Source: Rhizobium etli 8C-3 (GTDB lineage: Bacteria; Pseudomonadota; Alphaproteobacteria; Rhizobiales; Rhizobiaceae). Taken from it: a stretch of DNA of 64,000 nt. Both the position numbers and the translations under genes were made by a program. The notes under the pieces were generated by a model. It ran no database searches and was not told the origin of the DNA. It worked only from the letters and a program-made list of their open reading frames with translations. The stretch covers positions 1,984,001 to 2,048,000 of the forward strand of contig NZ_CP017244.1 of NCBI RefSeq assembly GCF_001908375.1, read 5' to 3'. The number at the start of each line of letters is the position of its first letter. Position 1 is the first letter of the stretch. Positions 17,572-25,860 of the stretch are shown here, one piece after another.

Positions 17572-17774
17572 CGTATTTCTCCCTGAAAATTCGGGAACCT
17601 TCGCTTCTGTCGCTCGCTCGTCCCTTCGATCGCGCAAGCGCCAGAATCATGAAAACAATTATCTCTATAGTCTATAAATATAGTTTGTTATTTCTCCCGC
17701 TAGCTCGTTCCCAACCATTACGCTTTTAAGGGTGAGATCAAGGGCCGGATGTGGCCCTGAACAAAGGGCTCAAG
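17572..17774 (+). promoter_or_regulatory. Divergent control region, FAD gene / tau-type operon
   Basis: This 203-base divergent gap has an AT-rich core at about 17655-17695 with TCTATAG and TCTATAAATATAG in close succession, similar to the 7670-7700 patch. A short perfect hairpin, AGGGCC then GGATGT then GGCCCT, lies just upstream of the tauA-like start, and AAAGGGC serves the ATG at 17775. One regulator could act on both directions. Confidence 0.45.
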
Positions 17775-18788
17775 ATGAATTTCAGAAATTTGATTGTCGC
17801 GGTCGCTGTCGGCGTCGGAACTCTTGCAACGGCGATCGTCGCCGAGGCGGCGGACAAGAAGGTCGTTGTCGGCTATCAGACCGACGCCCTGCCGTCTTCG
17901 GTCGCGATCGCCAATGGCGAGTTTGCCAAGACCACTGGCTATGAGATCGACTTTCGCAGGTTCAATTCCGGGGCCGAGATCTTCGCAGCCGTCGCCTCGG
18001 GCGATGTCCAGGTCGGCTATGTCGGATCCAGCCCCTTTGCGGCTGCGGTATCACGCGGGCTGGAGGTCAAGGCCTTCTACCTGGCCTCTATTTCGGGCAT
18101 CGACGAGGCTCTCGTCGTTCGTAACGGCTCCGGCATTGAAAGCGTGAACGATTTGAAGGGCAAGAAGCTTGCCGCCGCGCCCGTGTCGACGGACCACTAT
18201 CAGCTGCTGGCGCTGATCAAATCGCAGGGTCTGACCGAAAAGGACGTCCAGGTCTACGCAATCCCCCAGCCCGAGATCGTCGCAAGCTATAACCGCGGCG
18301 ATATCGACGGCGGCTTCGTCTGGGATCCGGCGCTGACCGAACTGAAGAAGAACGGCAAGGTCCTCGTGACCTCCAAGGATGTGGCTGACAAGGGTGCGCC
18401 GACCTTCTCGGCCTGGGTTGCGGCCTCGAAGTTTGCCGCCGACAATCCGGAATTCCTCAAGGGTTTCGCCTCGGTCGTCACCAGATACTACACGTCCTTC
18501 GCCGCCGACAAATCCGCCTGGGGTCCCGAAAGCGACAACGTCAAGTCGCTCGCCAAACTTCTCGGCGGAACGCCCCAGCAGCAGGCATCGGCCTTGAAGA
18601 ACCTGACGCTGCTCACTCCCGAAATCCAGGCATCGGACGCCTGGCTCGGCGGCGGAGAAAAGGCAGGCGCCGGCAAGATCCTCAAGGACACGGCGTCCTT
18701 CCTGAAGGAACAGGGCAAGGTGTCCGGCGTACTGGACAATTACGGAGCCTTCGTCACCGCCGACGCGCTTGCCGGCGTCAGCAACTGA
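17775..18788 (+). CDS. tauA: Taurine/sulfonate ABC substrate-binding protein (TauA type)
   Basis: A 337-residue periplasmic receptor of the TauA class. The signal peptide spans about residues 1-25 ([21 protein letters not shown]). The mature N terminus [20 protein letters not shown] and the motifs [20 protein letters not shown] and [20 protein letters not shown] are what TauA proteins show. So is [20 protein letters not shown]. An in-frame ATG lies at 17775 after AAAGGGC; the eight residues upstream of it (from 17751) are not signal-like. It leads a three-gene importer without a TauD dioxygenase, so the desulfonating enzyme must be elsewhere, perhaps one of the LLM proteins of the same island. 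Confidence 0.85.
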   Translation: MNFRNLIVAVAVGVGTLATAIVAEAADKKVVVGYQTDALPSSVAIANGEFAKTTGYEIDFRRFNSGAEIFAAVASGDVQVGYVGSSPFAAAVSRGLEVKAFYLASISGIDEALVVRNGSGIESVNDLKGKKLAAAPVSTDHYQLLALIKSQGLTEKDVQVYAIPQPEIVASYNRGDIDGGFVWDPALTELKKNGKVLVTSKDVADKGAPTFSAWVAASKFAADNPEFLKGFASVVTRYYTSFAADKSAWGPESDNVKSLAKLLGGTPQQQASALKNLTLLTPEIQASDAWLGGGEKAGAGKILKDTASFLKEQGKVSGVLDNYGAFVTADALAGVSN

Positions 18789-18795
18789 TCCTCCT

Positions 18796-18824
18796 GACAT
18801 CGGCGCGACAGTCGCGCCGATGTC
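18796..18824 (+). promoter_or_regulatory. Strong stem-loop after the tauA-like gene
   Basis: Perfect 12-bp arms, GACATCGGCGCG at 18796-18807 and CGCGCCGATGTC at 18813-18824, enclose a five-base loop ACAGT. It lies seven bases after the stop and 20 bases before the ATPase start, with no T-run. The placement matches the hairpins after the other binding-protein genes here, which suggests 3'-end protection of the receptor mRNA or partial attenuation. Confidence 0.75.
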
Positions 18825-18844
18825 GAACTTGTGAGTTCCGATAT

Positions 18845-19633
18845 ATGCTGAAAGTCGATCACGCCAGCGTCTTCTTTGCAGCCCGCGACGGGCGGACCGT
18901 TCACGCGCTCGACCGCGTGTCTTTCGATATTCCCGACCGCGGTTTCGTCGTTGCGCTCGGTGCCTCGGGCTGCGGCAAATCAACCCTTCTCAACGCAATC
19001 GCCGGTTTTCTTCCGCTTTCCGATGGTCGCATTACGCTCGATGGCCGCGCCGTCGAACGGCCGGGCGCCAATCGCGGCGTCGTCTTTCAGAAGGATTCTC
19101 TGCTGCCTTGGAAGTCCGTGGTCGACAATGTCGCGCTCGGTCTGAAATTCGCGGGCATGAATCGGAAGGAGCGGCAGGCACGCGCCTTGGAACTGCTCCG
19201 GCTGGTCGGCCTCGACGAGTTTTCCGCCGCCTATCCCTACGAGCTCTCGGGCGGCATGCGCCAGCGGGTCGGCATCGCCCGGGCTCTGGCGACCAACCCC
19301 GACATCCTGCTCATGGACGAACCGTTCGGCGCGCTAGACAGTCTGACCCGTGAGCAGATGCAGGAACTGCTGGTCTCCGTCTGGAATAAAACGGCAAAGA
19401 AAGTGTTCTTCATCACGCATTCGATCGAAGAGGCCCTGTTTCTGGGTACGCAGGTGCTCGTCATGTCGCCGCGGCCGGGGCGCGTCGTCGCACGCCTCGA
19501 TCTCGATTTCGTCAGGCGTTTCGCCGAAACCGGCGATGCCCGCGCGATCAAGGCCTCGCCGCGATTTGCCGAGCTTCGCGAGGAGATCCGCGCCATTCTC
19601 CACGGCAGCGAAGACTTCAGGAGCGCCGCATGA
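18845..19633 (+). CDS. tauB: Taurine/sulfonate ABC transporter ATP-binding protein (TauB type)
   Basis: A 262-residue ATPase of the taurine/nitrate/sulfonate group. Walker [10 protein letters not shown] is at 39-47, the Q-loop region is [20 protein letters not shown], the signature is LSGGMRQRV, Walker B is [12 protein letters not shown] and the switch is FITHS. Length equals E. coli TauB plus a few residues. The ribosome-binding site is weak (GAGTTCCG), consistent with reduced expression relative to the receptor gene upstream of the hairpin. The stop overlaps the permease start (ATGA), so TauB and TauC are coupled. Confidence 0.9.
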   Translation: MLKVDHASVFFAARDGRTVHALDRVSFDIPDRGFVVALGASGCGKSTLLNAIAGFLPLSDGRITLDGRAVERPGANRGVVFQKDSLLPWKSVVDNVALGLKFAGMNRKERQARALELLRLVGLDEFSAAYPYELSGGMRQRVGIARALATNPDILLMDEPFGALDSLTREQMQELLVSVWNKTAKKVFFITHSIEEALFLGTQVLVMSPRPGRVVARLDLDFVRRFAETGDARAIKASPRFAELREEIRAILHGSEDFRSAA

Positions 19634-20811
19634 GCGATATAACACAGGCTCCGACGGTTGCGACCGATGTTGAGGACCGTCAGATCAAGCTGGTGAAAAT
19701 GGCCGGCTTTGGCGCCGGCGAGAAATCGACGGTCGCCATCAGCCTTGCCACCGCGCTCGCCATATTGCTGCTGTGGTGGCTCATTTCAGCACTCGGCTTC
19801 GTCCCGCACCTGTTCCTGCCACGTCCCGATGAGGTGCTGACGCAGATGGGCGTTATCTATCGCGACGGCTATGCCGGCGCATCGCTTTCCGAGCATGTCT
19901 CTGCAAGTCTGTTCCGCATCGTCGTCGCAGCCCTGATCGCCATTTCCGCCGGCATTCCGCTCGGATTGCTCATGGGCCTGAACCGCTGGGCAAAAGGAGT
20001 GCTCGACGCGCCGATTGAATTTTACTGGCCCCTTCCGCCGCTCTCCTACCTACCACTGATGATCATCTGGCTCGGCATCGGCGAGACGTCGAGGATCACG
20101 CTTCTGGTGCTTGCGATGATCGCGCCGATCTGCCTTTCGGCCCAGGCCGGGGTTCGTTCGCTGCCGATCGAGCGCGTCAACGCCGCCCGTTCGCTGGGTG
20201 GCGGCCGGCTGCAGCTTTTCCTCGACATCGTCCTGCCGTCGGCCCTGCCAGAAATCCTCACTGGAATCCGGATCGCACTCGGCGTCGGCTGGAGCACCCT
20301 GGTTGCAGCCGAATTGATCGCCTCCACGCGCGGGATCGGTTTCATGATCATGTCGGCGTCGCAGTTCCTGGCGACCGACGTCGTTTTCGTCGGTATCGCC
20401 ATCATCGCGATCTGCGCCTTCACCTTCTCGGCCGGCATCCGCTTCTCGAGACCTTCCTCGTGCCCTGGAAGGGCAAGCTATGAGCGGGGCCAATGCACCG
20501 TAAATCTGGCCGAATCGGCCCCTCGCCGCTGGAGGCAGATCAACATCTGCAGCCTCCATGACGATCGCCGAAAACGTTTCACCGTCGGCCTCGGCAAGCA
20601 GCGCCTGCACCAAACGGTCGATGGTCTGGCGCCTGCTTCTCGGGTCGGCGCTCGGATCTTCGGGCGCAGGAGATCGGCGACGATATCGCATGCAAATCTC
20701 CGAAACAGGGGCAAACCCGCCAAGCTCGCTGTTGTCGCCGTCATGCGAAAGATGATCATCACCTTGAACGCAAGGATGCGAGAATACCGCGCACCGTCCC
20801 TTGACGCCTGA
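19630..20811 (+). CDS. tauC: Taurine/sulfonate ABC transporter permease (TauC type), frameshifted near the C terminus
   Basis: The open frame codes for 393 residues, but only the first 275 or so are TauC-like. Those include [20 protein letters not shown], the class motif [20 protein letters not shown] and the EAA loop [20 protein letters not shown]. After [10 protein letters not shown] the frame turns into Arg-rich sequence with no hydrophobic or family character. In the next frame the text reads [12 protein letters not shown] and stops with TGA at 20481-20483, the expected permease ending. One base is therefore missing around 20443-20448; 19630-20483 is 854 bases, one short of 285 codons. 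The membrane core is intact, so the protein may still work with a 110-residue junk tail, unless this is a sequencing error. Confidence 0.85.
   Translation: MSDITQAPTVATDVEDRQIKLVKMAGFGAGEKSTVAISLATALAILLLWWLISALGFVPHLFLPRPDEVLTQMGVIYRDGYAGASLSEHVSASLFRIVVAALIAISAGIPLGLLMGLNRWAKGVLDAPIEFYWPLPPLSYLPLMIIWLGIGETSRITLLVLAMIAPICLSAQAGVRSLPIERVNAARSLGGGRLQLFLDIVLPSALPEILTGIRIALGVGWSTLVAAELIASTRGIGFMIMSASQFLATDVVFVGIAIIAICAFTFSAGIRFSRPSSCPGRASYERGQCTVNLAESAPRRWRQINICSLHDDRRKRFTVGLGKQRLHQTVDGLAPASRVGARIFGRRRSATISHANLRNRGKPAKLAVVAVMRKMIITLNARMREYRAPSLDA
20453..20483 (+). other. tauC: Ancestral 3' end of tauC in the shifted frame
   Basis: These bases read [11 protein letters not shown] and TGA in the +1 frame relative to the current tauC reading, matching the usual ending of SsuC/TauC permeases (a VPW-K-G tail). 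They mark where the gene ended before the one-base loss. Confidence 0.8.
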
Positions 20812-20916
20812 CACCGTTGCTTTTTGTTCTCGCGGAAGCGTTTTCGAACGTCTTGAAGGCTCAATATCGTCCCCCTAAATCATGGCTGTAATAACCGGAT
20901 CGCATCGGAGGACACA
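20484..20916. other. Gap downstream of ancestral tauC
   Basis: The first two thirds are covered only by the spurious tauC read-through. On the minus strand, frames around 20500-20720 contain protein-like stretches in two frames ([15 protein letters not shown] and [20 protein letters not shown]), which may be a decayed gene of unknown family. AT content rises after 20860, upstream of the DUF982 gene, where its promoter should lie. Confidence 0.3.
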
Positions 20917-21213
20917 ATGACGGGTAATCTGTTTGACCGACCTCTCTTTGTGAAGAGAACGCACTTCATTCAGGAAATTGGATGTCTGGAGGACATTTTC
21001 GATTTCCTTGAGGAGTGGCCAGAGGAAAAGCAGGATATTGCCTACGAGACGATTTTGAGGGCATGTCGGGAAGCGGTGGCGGCTCGGTTCCCACTGAACG
21101 CCGTTCGCGACAACTTTGAACGTTTTCTCAAGAAGAATGGCATGCTGGCGAAGATCGAAGACATCCCGCTTCTCTCGCAGCGCACCAGCGGCCAAAACGT
21201 CGGCGGAGCGTAG
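20917..21213 (+). CDS. DUF982 domain-containing protein
   Basis: A 98-residue protein of the DUF982 family, small proteins of unknown function found mainly in rhizobia and relatives. The family layout is visible: an N-terminal beta segment FDRPLFVKRTHFIQEIGCLE, the DIFDFLEEWPEE helix with its conserved WP pair, YETILRACREAVAARFPLNA and a final FERFLKKNGML helix. GGAGGAC before the ATG supports the start. It is a single-gene unit between the sulfur island and the SDR/AraC pair. The genes are often multicopy on symbiotic or accessory replicons, which supports the rhizobial origin of the window. Confidence 0.85.
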   Translation: MTGNLFDRPLFVKRTHFIQEIGCLEDIFDFLEEWPEEKQDIAYETILRACREAVAARFPLNAVRDNFERFLKKNGMLAKIEDIPLLSQRTSGQNVGGA

Positions 21214-21567
21214 CAACGGGTGATGAGCCGCCGCGAGAGGCGCAGGTCAACGACCTTGGTGTTAACAGAAGCCCTTATCTCAAATGCTCGAGTAGCTGAC
21301 GTCGCCCCGGCCGATGAGGAATGACCGTTTCGGGGCCGATTCCGAAATGTAGGGTTTGGAGAGGCGCCGGCAGGAAAGCTGCCTTTCGCCGAAGTATATG
21401 CCTCAGGCGGCTCGCGACCAAATTCGATCGTTATGCGATCGCTTCGTGAACTTCTGCTTCTGTCATGATCGGGCGTGGAGGTCCTCTCGTACAAAAACAT
21501 AGCCGAGCCAATATGCCTTGGCACGCGATGAACACTCCACGCCTCCCTTGCGCAGCCGTGGCAGCCG
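21214..21567. other. Gap between DUF982 and SDR genes
   Basis: 354 bases without a recognisable gene. A short minus-strand ending (PIMTEAEVHEAIA plus stop, about 21426-21470) looks like a relic of a gene tail, but the family is not recognised. No terminator or repeat was found. Confidence 0.25.
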
Positions 21568-22326
21568 TTACAGCATTTGTCCGCCTGAAACATCGAAGCA
21601 GGTGCCGTTCGCCCAGCCCATGTCGTCGGAGAGAATTGCAGCGACCGCGCTGCCGATATCGTCCGGCAACCCGACGCGACCCAGCGCGATACCCTGCGCG
21701 ACGAAGGTGTTAACGGCCTTGTTATCGCGTACCGCGCCGCCTCCAAAATCAGTCGCGATCGCGCCGGGGGCGATGGCATTCACCCGAATCCTGCGCTTGC
21801 CCAGTTCGACGGCCATGAAGCGCGTCAGCACCTCGGTTGCCGCTTTCATTGCCGCGTAAACGCTATAGCCGGGCAGAGTGAAGCGTACGAAACCAGAGGA
21901 GATATTGAGGATACGGCCACCGTCCTCGATCAGCGGTAAAAGCTTTTGGGTGAGGAACATCGGACCACGCAGATGTGTCGCCACCAGAGCGTCGAACTGT
22001 TCTTCCGTCGTCTCCGCGAAATTGGCGAACACGCCGATGCCGGCATTATTGACGAGATAGTCGAACTGCTGGCGGCCAAAGGTGTCGTCCAGCGCCGTGG
22101 CCAAAGCTCTGGTAAATAGTGGGAAGCCCGACGTTTCAGTTACGTCGAGCGAGATCATAGCGGCCTTGCCGCCTTTCGCTTCGATTTCGTGCTTCAAGGC
22201 GTCGGCTTCGGCGGCGCCGGTGAGGTAGGTGCCGATAATGCCGACGCCACGGTCGGCGAGGTGAAGCGCCATGGCGCGGCCTAGACCGCGGCTGGCGCCG
22301 GTGATGAGCGCGATTCTGTCAGTCAT
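21568..22326 (-). CDS. Short-chain dehydrogenase/reductase (SDR)
   Basis: A 252-residue classical SDR oxidoreductase using NAD(P)H. The nucleotide motif is ALITGASRGLGRAMALHLAD at 6-25 and the NNAG motif reads YLVNNAGIG. The catalytic Ser lies in ILNISSGFVRF and the Tyr/Lys pair in YSVYAAMKAATE. The C-terminal cofactor-closing region is APGAIATDFGG, followed by the usual WANGTCFDVSGG ending. The frame extends upstream, but the ATG at 22326 is seven bases from the AAAGGCAG site and gives the standard N terminus. It is divergent from an AraC-type regulator, the arrangement known for many aldehyde- or quinone-responsive SDR genes. The substrate is unknown. Confidence 0.9.
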   Translation of the reverse strand: MTDRIALITGASRGLGRAMALHLADRGVGIIGTYLTGAAEADALKHEIEAKGGKAAMISLDVTETSGFPLFTRALATALDDTFGRQQFDYLVNNAGIGVFANFAETTEEQFDALVATHLRGPMFLTQKLLPLIEDGGRILNISSGFVRFTLPGYSVYAAMKAATEVLTRFMAVELGKRRIRVNAIAPGAIATDFGGGAVRDNKAVNTFVAQGIALGRVGLPDDIGSAVAAILSDDMGWANGTCFDVSGGQML

Positions 22327-22351
22327 GTTCTGCCTTTGAGAGAGATTATTG

Positions 22352-22371
22352 GCGAGCGGCAAATCGCTCGC
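22352..22371. promoter_or_regulatory. Inverted repeat in the SDR leader
   Basis: Perfect 7-bp arms GCGAGCG (22352-22358) and CGCTCGC (22365-22371) with spacer GCAAAT lie 26 bases upstream of the SDR start. This could be an operator or a 5'-UTR hairpin. Confidence 0.4.
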
Positions 22372-22440
22372 GATGAGCGCTGCCTGCCTCTGCATGATAG
22401 CGACAAGCCTTCACCTAAACCCGCCTGATCGGATCAACAT

Positions 22441-22469
22441 CTTGCCCAATTGTCTCAACTGACTTGCCC
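22441..22469. promoter_or_regulatory. Direct repeat, candidate AraC-family binding site
   Basis: CTTGCCC occurs at 22441-22447 and again at 22463-22469, a 22-base period or about two helical turns. AraC-family proteins with two HTH motifs bind such same-face direct repeats, and this one lies 30 bases before the regulator gene and on the upstream side of the divergent SDR promoter. Confidence 0.45.
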
Positions 22470-22498
22470 GGTCCTGGAGGTACTGACATAATTCCGCA

Positions 22499-23398
22499 AT
22501 GACCGATGCCTTCGAAGTGCACCTTGAAATCGCCTTGCGCCATGCCAAGCCCGATACCGTGCTCACGCCGATCCCGCGCGTCGAGCTGCTGGTCGGACAT
22601 CGCCCGACTGGCGAAACGCCGTGCCTTTATCGGTCGATGGTTTGCTTCATTCTTCAGGGCTCCAAACGGGTCGCCATCAACAACAGCGTCCTGAGCTACG
22701 ACAGTTCGCAGTATCTGATCAGCGCCCTCGATCTGCCGCTGATCGGCCAAGTGTTAGATGCCGACCAGCATCGCCCTTATGTCGCCGTTTCTCTGACACT
22801 CGATCCCGCTTTGCTGGCAGAACTGGCGGCTGCCATGCCGCCCAAGCGGGAAACCGATGGCGAGCAGATCGGGCTGTCGATCAATCCGATGACGGTCCAG
22901 CTTCGTGATGGGCTGCTTCGGTTGCTTTCGCTGCTCGACAAGCCCGACGACATTCCTGTTCTCGCGCCCATGGTTGAGCGCGAATTGCTCTATCGTCTCC
23001 TGCAAGGTCCGGACGGGCGCCTTCTCCGCCAGATTGCGCAGCCTGAGGGGCCGCTGGTCCGCATCCGCCGTGCCATTGCATGGATCAGGGACAATCACGA
23101 CCAGCAATTGCGGATTGATGCCCTGTGCGAGGCGAGCGGCATGAGCCGAGCGAGCCTGCACCGGCACTTTTCGGCGATCACGGGCTTCAGCCCGCTCCAG
23201 TACCAGAAGCAACTTCGCCTGCAGGAGGCACGCCGGCTGCTTCTGGGGGGCGAGTATAGTGCATCATTTGTCGCCTTCGCGGTCGGCTATGAGAGTGCAT
23301 CCCAGTTCAGCCGCGAGTACCTCCGGCAATTCGGCGCGCCGCCCGTCCGCGACATCCGCCAGATGCGGAAACAAATCGATGCCGCATTTGCCGGCTGA
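22499..23398 (+). CDS. AraC-family transcriptional regulator (AraC_N, YqhC-like)
   Basis: A 299-residue regulator. The N-terminal half carries the AraC_N ligand/arm domain (TPIPRVELLVGHRPTGETPC, MVCFILQGSKRVAINNSVLS), as in YqhC, which controls aldehyde reductase genes. The C-terminal third holds two helix-turn-helix motifs: LRIDALCEASGMSRASLHRH and SFVAFAVGYESASQFSREYL, with the family-typical HRHFSAITGFSPLQYQKQLR between them. It is transcribed divergently from the SDR gene and probably activates it, using the CTTGCCC direct repeats between them. The ribosome-binding site is poor (GGAGG lies about 16 bases upstream). Confidence 0.9.
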   Translation: MTDAFEVHLEIALRHAKPDTVLTPIPRVELLVGHRPTGETPCLYRSMVCFILQGSKRVAINNSVLSYDSSQYLISALDLPLIGQVLDADQHRPYVAVSLTLDPALLAELAAAMPPKRETDGEQIGLSINPMTVQLRDGLLRLLSLLDKPDDIPVLAPMVERELLYRLLQGPDGRLLRQIAQPEGPLVRIRRAIAWIRDNHDQQLRIDALCEASGMSRASLHRHFSAITGFSPLQYQKQLRLQEARRLLLGGEYSASFVAFAVGYESASQFSREYLRQFGAPPVRDIRQMRKQIDAAFAG

Positions 23399-23925
23399 TC
23401 CGTCCTTGCGCTCTCCAGCTGCGTCTCTGGCATTTGCATCGGGCTGGCTCGTTCAGAGGAACGGAGGGCAGGAACTGTGGGCGCATGCCGGTGATTGGAT
23501 TGGCTAAGATGAGGGCGCGAAGCGGGAATAATCTCCGCTGCCGGCTGCTGGCGGCACTTAGGGGCCGGAAGGAGGCTGTCGACGTGCGAAAGCCGCGTCA
23601 CCGACTCGCGACAGAATCGGCGACACTGAAAATTCAGGGAAGTTTAGTCGCAAATAATAGGTGCAAAAGTCAGACTTCTGCAGCTGACTCTTGCGACAAA
23701 TCGGATAGCGCACCCGGCTTGCTGAAACTGCGACGGCGGAACAGACGCCGACGAACCGCATAGTCGCTCCAATCGCCTCGGCGGGAGACGGAAACCGGCC
23801 ATCGAACATGAAGCCGAAGGCGAGGCCGAAGGCCGTTTCGGCAACGATTGAACTGGACCGCCAGCGCCAGCGGCGCCAAATGGCTGGGATCGGGCGATTG
23901 CGGACGTCAGAGAGCTGTGCCTGCG
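23399..23925. other. Gene-free gap with a complex dyad
   Basis: 527 bases with no convincing coding frame. The only structure noted is the set of nested inverted repeats at 23647-23697. The minus-strand frames here have ordinary shadow composition. Confidence 0.5.
23647..23697. promoter_or_regulatory. Nested inverted repeats, candidate operator
   Basis: Three dyads are superimposed. GCAAAAGTC (23663-23671) and GACTTCTGC (23673-23681) form a 19-base near-perfect palindrome with one mismatch. AGTCAG (23668-23673) pairs with CTGACT (23684-23689). GTCGCAA (23647-23653) pairs with TTGCGAC (23691-23697). The outer repeat is symmetrical about the inner ones to within two bases. This is typical of a regulator-binding site (MarR/HxlR style), but the gene it served is no longer adjacent. 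Confidence 0.5.
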
Positions 23926-24333
23926 TCAGACCGGATCGGCGAACGGCGTTTCGGGATCGCTGACGTAGAACAGGACCATCACCGCCGGACTGTCAGAACT
24001 GAGATTCCGACCCGTCATTCTCACGCCCGACGGTTCGACGAAAACCTCACCAGCGCTGATGGCGATCGGGTTGCGGCCGTCCAGCTCGAGGGTAAAAATG
24101 CCCTCGAGCATATAGACAGTGACCGGAAAACGATGGGAGTGGTAGGGAGTGCTGTCACCCGGTTCGAGCTTGGCGATGATCACCCGGATTTCCTGCATGC
24201 TCCCGTTCGGTAGTGCGTCCGTCAACTCCTTGTACAAGACCGTGAGTTTCGCCACGCCCGTGCTCCCGGCGGAGGTGGTCACCCCCACCTGTGTTCCAGC
24301 AATTGCCTTGTGAACGTCCATAACCTTGTGCAT
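23926..24333 (-). CDS. Cupin-domain protein
   Basis: A 135-residue single-domain cupin, a small beta-barrel that usually binds a metal ion. The first cupin motif is recognisable in LEPGDSTPYHSHRFPVTVYM (His-x-His) with Glu in YMLEGIFTLEL. The second is weak (AGEVFVEPSGVRMTG) and lacks the usual His, so catalysis is doubtful and a sensor or isomerase role is possible. The upstream 29 codons of the open frame are not conserved-looking; the ATG at 24333 follows GGAGACAGG. It is divergent from a LysR regulator that probably controls it. Confidence 0.75.
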   Translation of the reverse strand: MHKVMDVHKAIAGTQVGVTTSAGSTGVAKLTVLYKELTDALPNGSMQEIRVIIAKLEPGDSTPYHSHRFPVTVYMLEGIFTLELDGRNPIAISAGEVFVEPSGVRMTGRNLSSDSPAVMVLFYVSDPETPFADPV

Positions 24334-24428
24334 GACCTGTCTCCATTGTGTGGCAAGCCTACGCCTGATCCCAGACATAGGGGAGCCGCAGACTTGCAAA
24401 GGCTCCCCGCAAAAGCGCATAACGAAAC

Positions 24429-25322
24429 ATGTTCGATTGGAACGACCTTAAATACTTTCTGGCTGTCGCCCGGCACGGCAGCACAACGGCTGCCGCCAAG
24501 GCCACCGGGGTTAACCAGTCCACGGTTCAGCGTCGGACGGTCGAGTTGGAGCGCCGGATAGGTCAGCCCCTCATTCACAGGCACGCAAGCGGCTATCAGC
24601 TCACCGAATTCGGACTATCGCTTCTGCCAAAGGTCGAAGAGCTCGAGGAGGCGGCACTCGCCATCGAAAGGCAGGCGCGACTCAATATTAGCGAGCTGAG
24701 CGGCGTTGTTCGACTGACCTGCCCCGAGCCTTTGGTCTCCCGCATCAATGGATCGCAGTTGCTTGAGCAATTCCGTTTGAATTACCCCGAGATTCGCATC
24801 GAATTTGTGATGAGCGATGGTTATCTCGATCTCTCCAAAGGAGAGGCCGATATCGCCTTGCGCTCCGGTGAGCCTTCGGATGAAAATCTTGTGGGCAAGA
24901 AGATCGCCGATTCCATCTGGGCAGTCTATGCGAGCAGGAGCTATGTCCAGCATCACGGGTCGTTGAAAACTGCAGCCGACATTGGCGAGCATGCTATCGT
25001 CGGTTTCGATGGAGCGCTTGCCAACCATCGGGCGGCGAAATGGTTTGCTTCCGTGGCGCCCGATGCGCGCGTCGGTGCGCGCAACAACAGCGTTCTGGGG
25101 GTGCTTCATGCGGTCAAATCCGGCTTGGGCGTTGCGCCGCTGCCGACGACAATCGCCGATATGCATGATGATCTCGTGCAGGTGCTTCCGCCGGTCGAGG
25201 AATTGAACCGGGGCTGGTATCTTCTGGCCCATCCCGACATCCGCAAAACGCCGCGAGTTCGAGCGTTCTTTGAGTTCGTCAGCAATCACAATTCGCTGGT
25301 CCGCCCGATACTCATGGGATAG
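24429..25322 (+). CDS. LysR-family transcriptional regulator
   Basis: A 297-residue LysR-type regulator. The winged helix-turn-helix occupies about residues 3-62 (DWNDLKYFLAVARHGSTTAA, AKATGVNQSTVQRRTVELER). GYQLTEFGLSLL starts the linker helix, which continues through EELEEAALAIERQ. The effector domain follows from about residue 90 (LSGVVRLTCPEPLVSRINGS). It is transcribed away from the cupin gene across a 95-base gap, the classical LysR target geometry. The N-terminal MFDWNDLKYF wording is frequent in rhizobial LysR proteins that regulate small oxidoreductase or cupin genes. Confidence 0.92.
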   Translation: MFDWNDLKYFLAVARHGSTTAAAKATGVNQSTVQRRTVELERRIGQPLIHRHASGYQLTEFGLSLLPKVEELEEAALAIERQARLNISELSGVVRLTCPEPLVSRINGSQLLEQFRLNYPEIRIEFVMSDGYLDLSKGEADIALRSGEPSDENLVGKKIADSIWAVYASRSYVQHHGSLKTAADIGEHAIVGFDGALANHRAAKWFASVAPDARVGARNNSVLGVLHAVKSGLGVAPLPTTIADMHDDLVQVLPPVEELNRGWYLLAHPDIRKTPRVRAFFEFVSNHNSLVRPILMG

Positions 25323-25694
25323 ACACGCGACCTGGCTGCGTACCGCCTTGCAACTTGCTTCGGTTGCACCATGCGTTGACCTGAACGAGGTTGCGTCCCA
25401 TTGGCTTGCGGTGGCCATTCCCTTCCAGCATCTCGGCATCTTCCGCCCCGCCCCACCAGGACGGACCTTCAGACCTGCGAAGCACTGAATTCTCGCATCC
25501 GCGCGTCGATCTAAGCGTGCAGAATAGGTTGATTTGCCGGTACACCTAAATCGGCCACGGCCGCTCGTGGCGCGAAGAAGCCGAGTGCGCTCGCGGATAA
25601 CGGTCACTCCTGCCCATGCCTTCTGCCGGTCTCAAAAGGAGTCGCTGTGTCAGCCAGGCCAAACAGCGTCTGTCCTTCAAGCGAACAGTCGCTC
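25323..25694. other. Gap downstream of the LysR gene
   Basis: 372 bases with no frame I can assign. Short protein-like stretches occur on the minus strand but belong to no family I recognise. The region leads into an SDR relic and seems to be decayed coding DNA. Confidence 0.3.
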
Positions 25695-25860
25695 CTAAAA
25701 CAGTCTCTGGCCGCCGTCGATGTTGATGGTCTGGCCAGTCGTGAACTCGCTCTCCGTCAGATAGATGTGCGTCGGGGCGACATCGGCAGGTATCGCAGTC
25801 CTTCTCACAGGAAAGTCGAGTGGCGATGCGCTCGAAGAGCCGAAACTTTGCATCACCAGC
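25695..25860 (-). pseudogene. SDR C-terminal remnant
   Basis: The minus strand reads PVRRTAIPADVAPTHIYLTE then SEFTTGQTINIDGGQRLF and TAG at 25695-25697, the unmistakable tail of a short-chain dehydrogenase (the TGQTINIDGG motif). The preceding residues LFERIATRL lie in another frame, so a frameshift separates them. About 200 N-terminal residues are absent. No start or promoter remains. Confidence 0.75.

Noticed and set aside
1282..20483. Sulfoquinovose monooxygenase (SMO) pathway
   Set aside because: No sugar-type receptor of that system, no SQ glycosidase and no matching oxidoreductase order were seen; receptors are of family-5 and SsuA/TauA classes.
20484..20811. C-terminal extension of TauC as a real domain
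   Set aside because: The extension is Arg/Ser-rich without family character, and the normal permease ending is present one frame away, so it is frameshift read-through.
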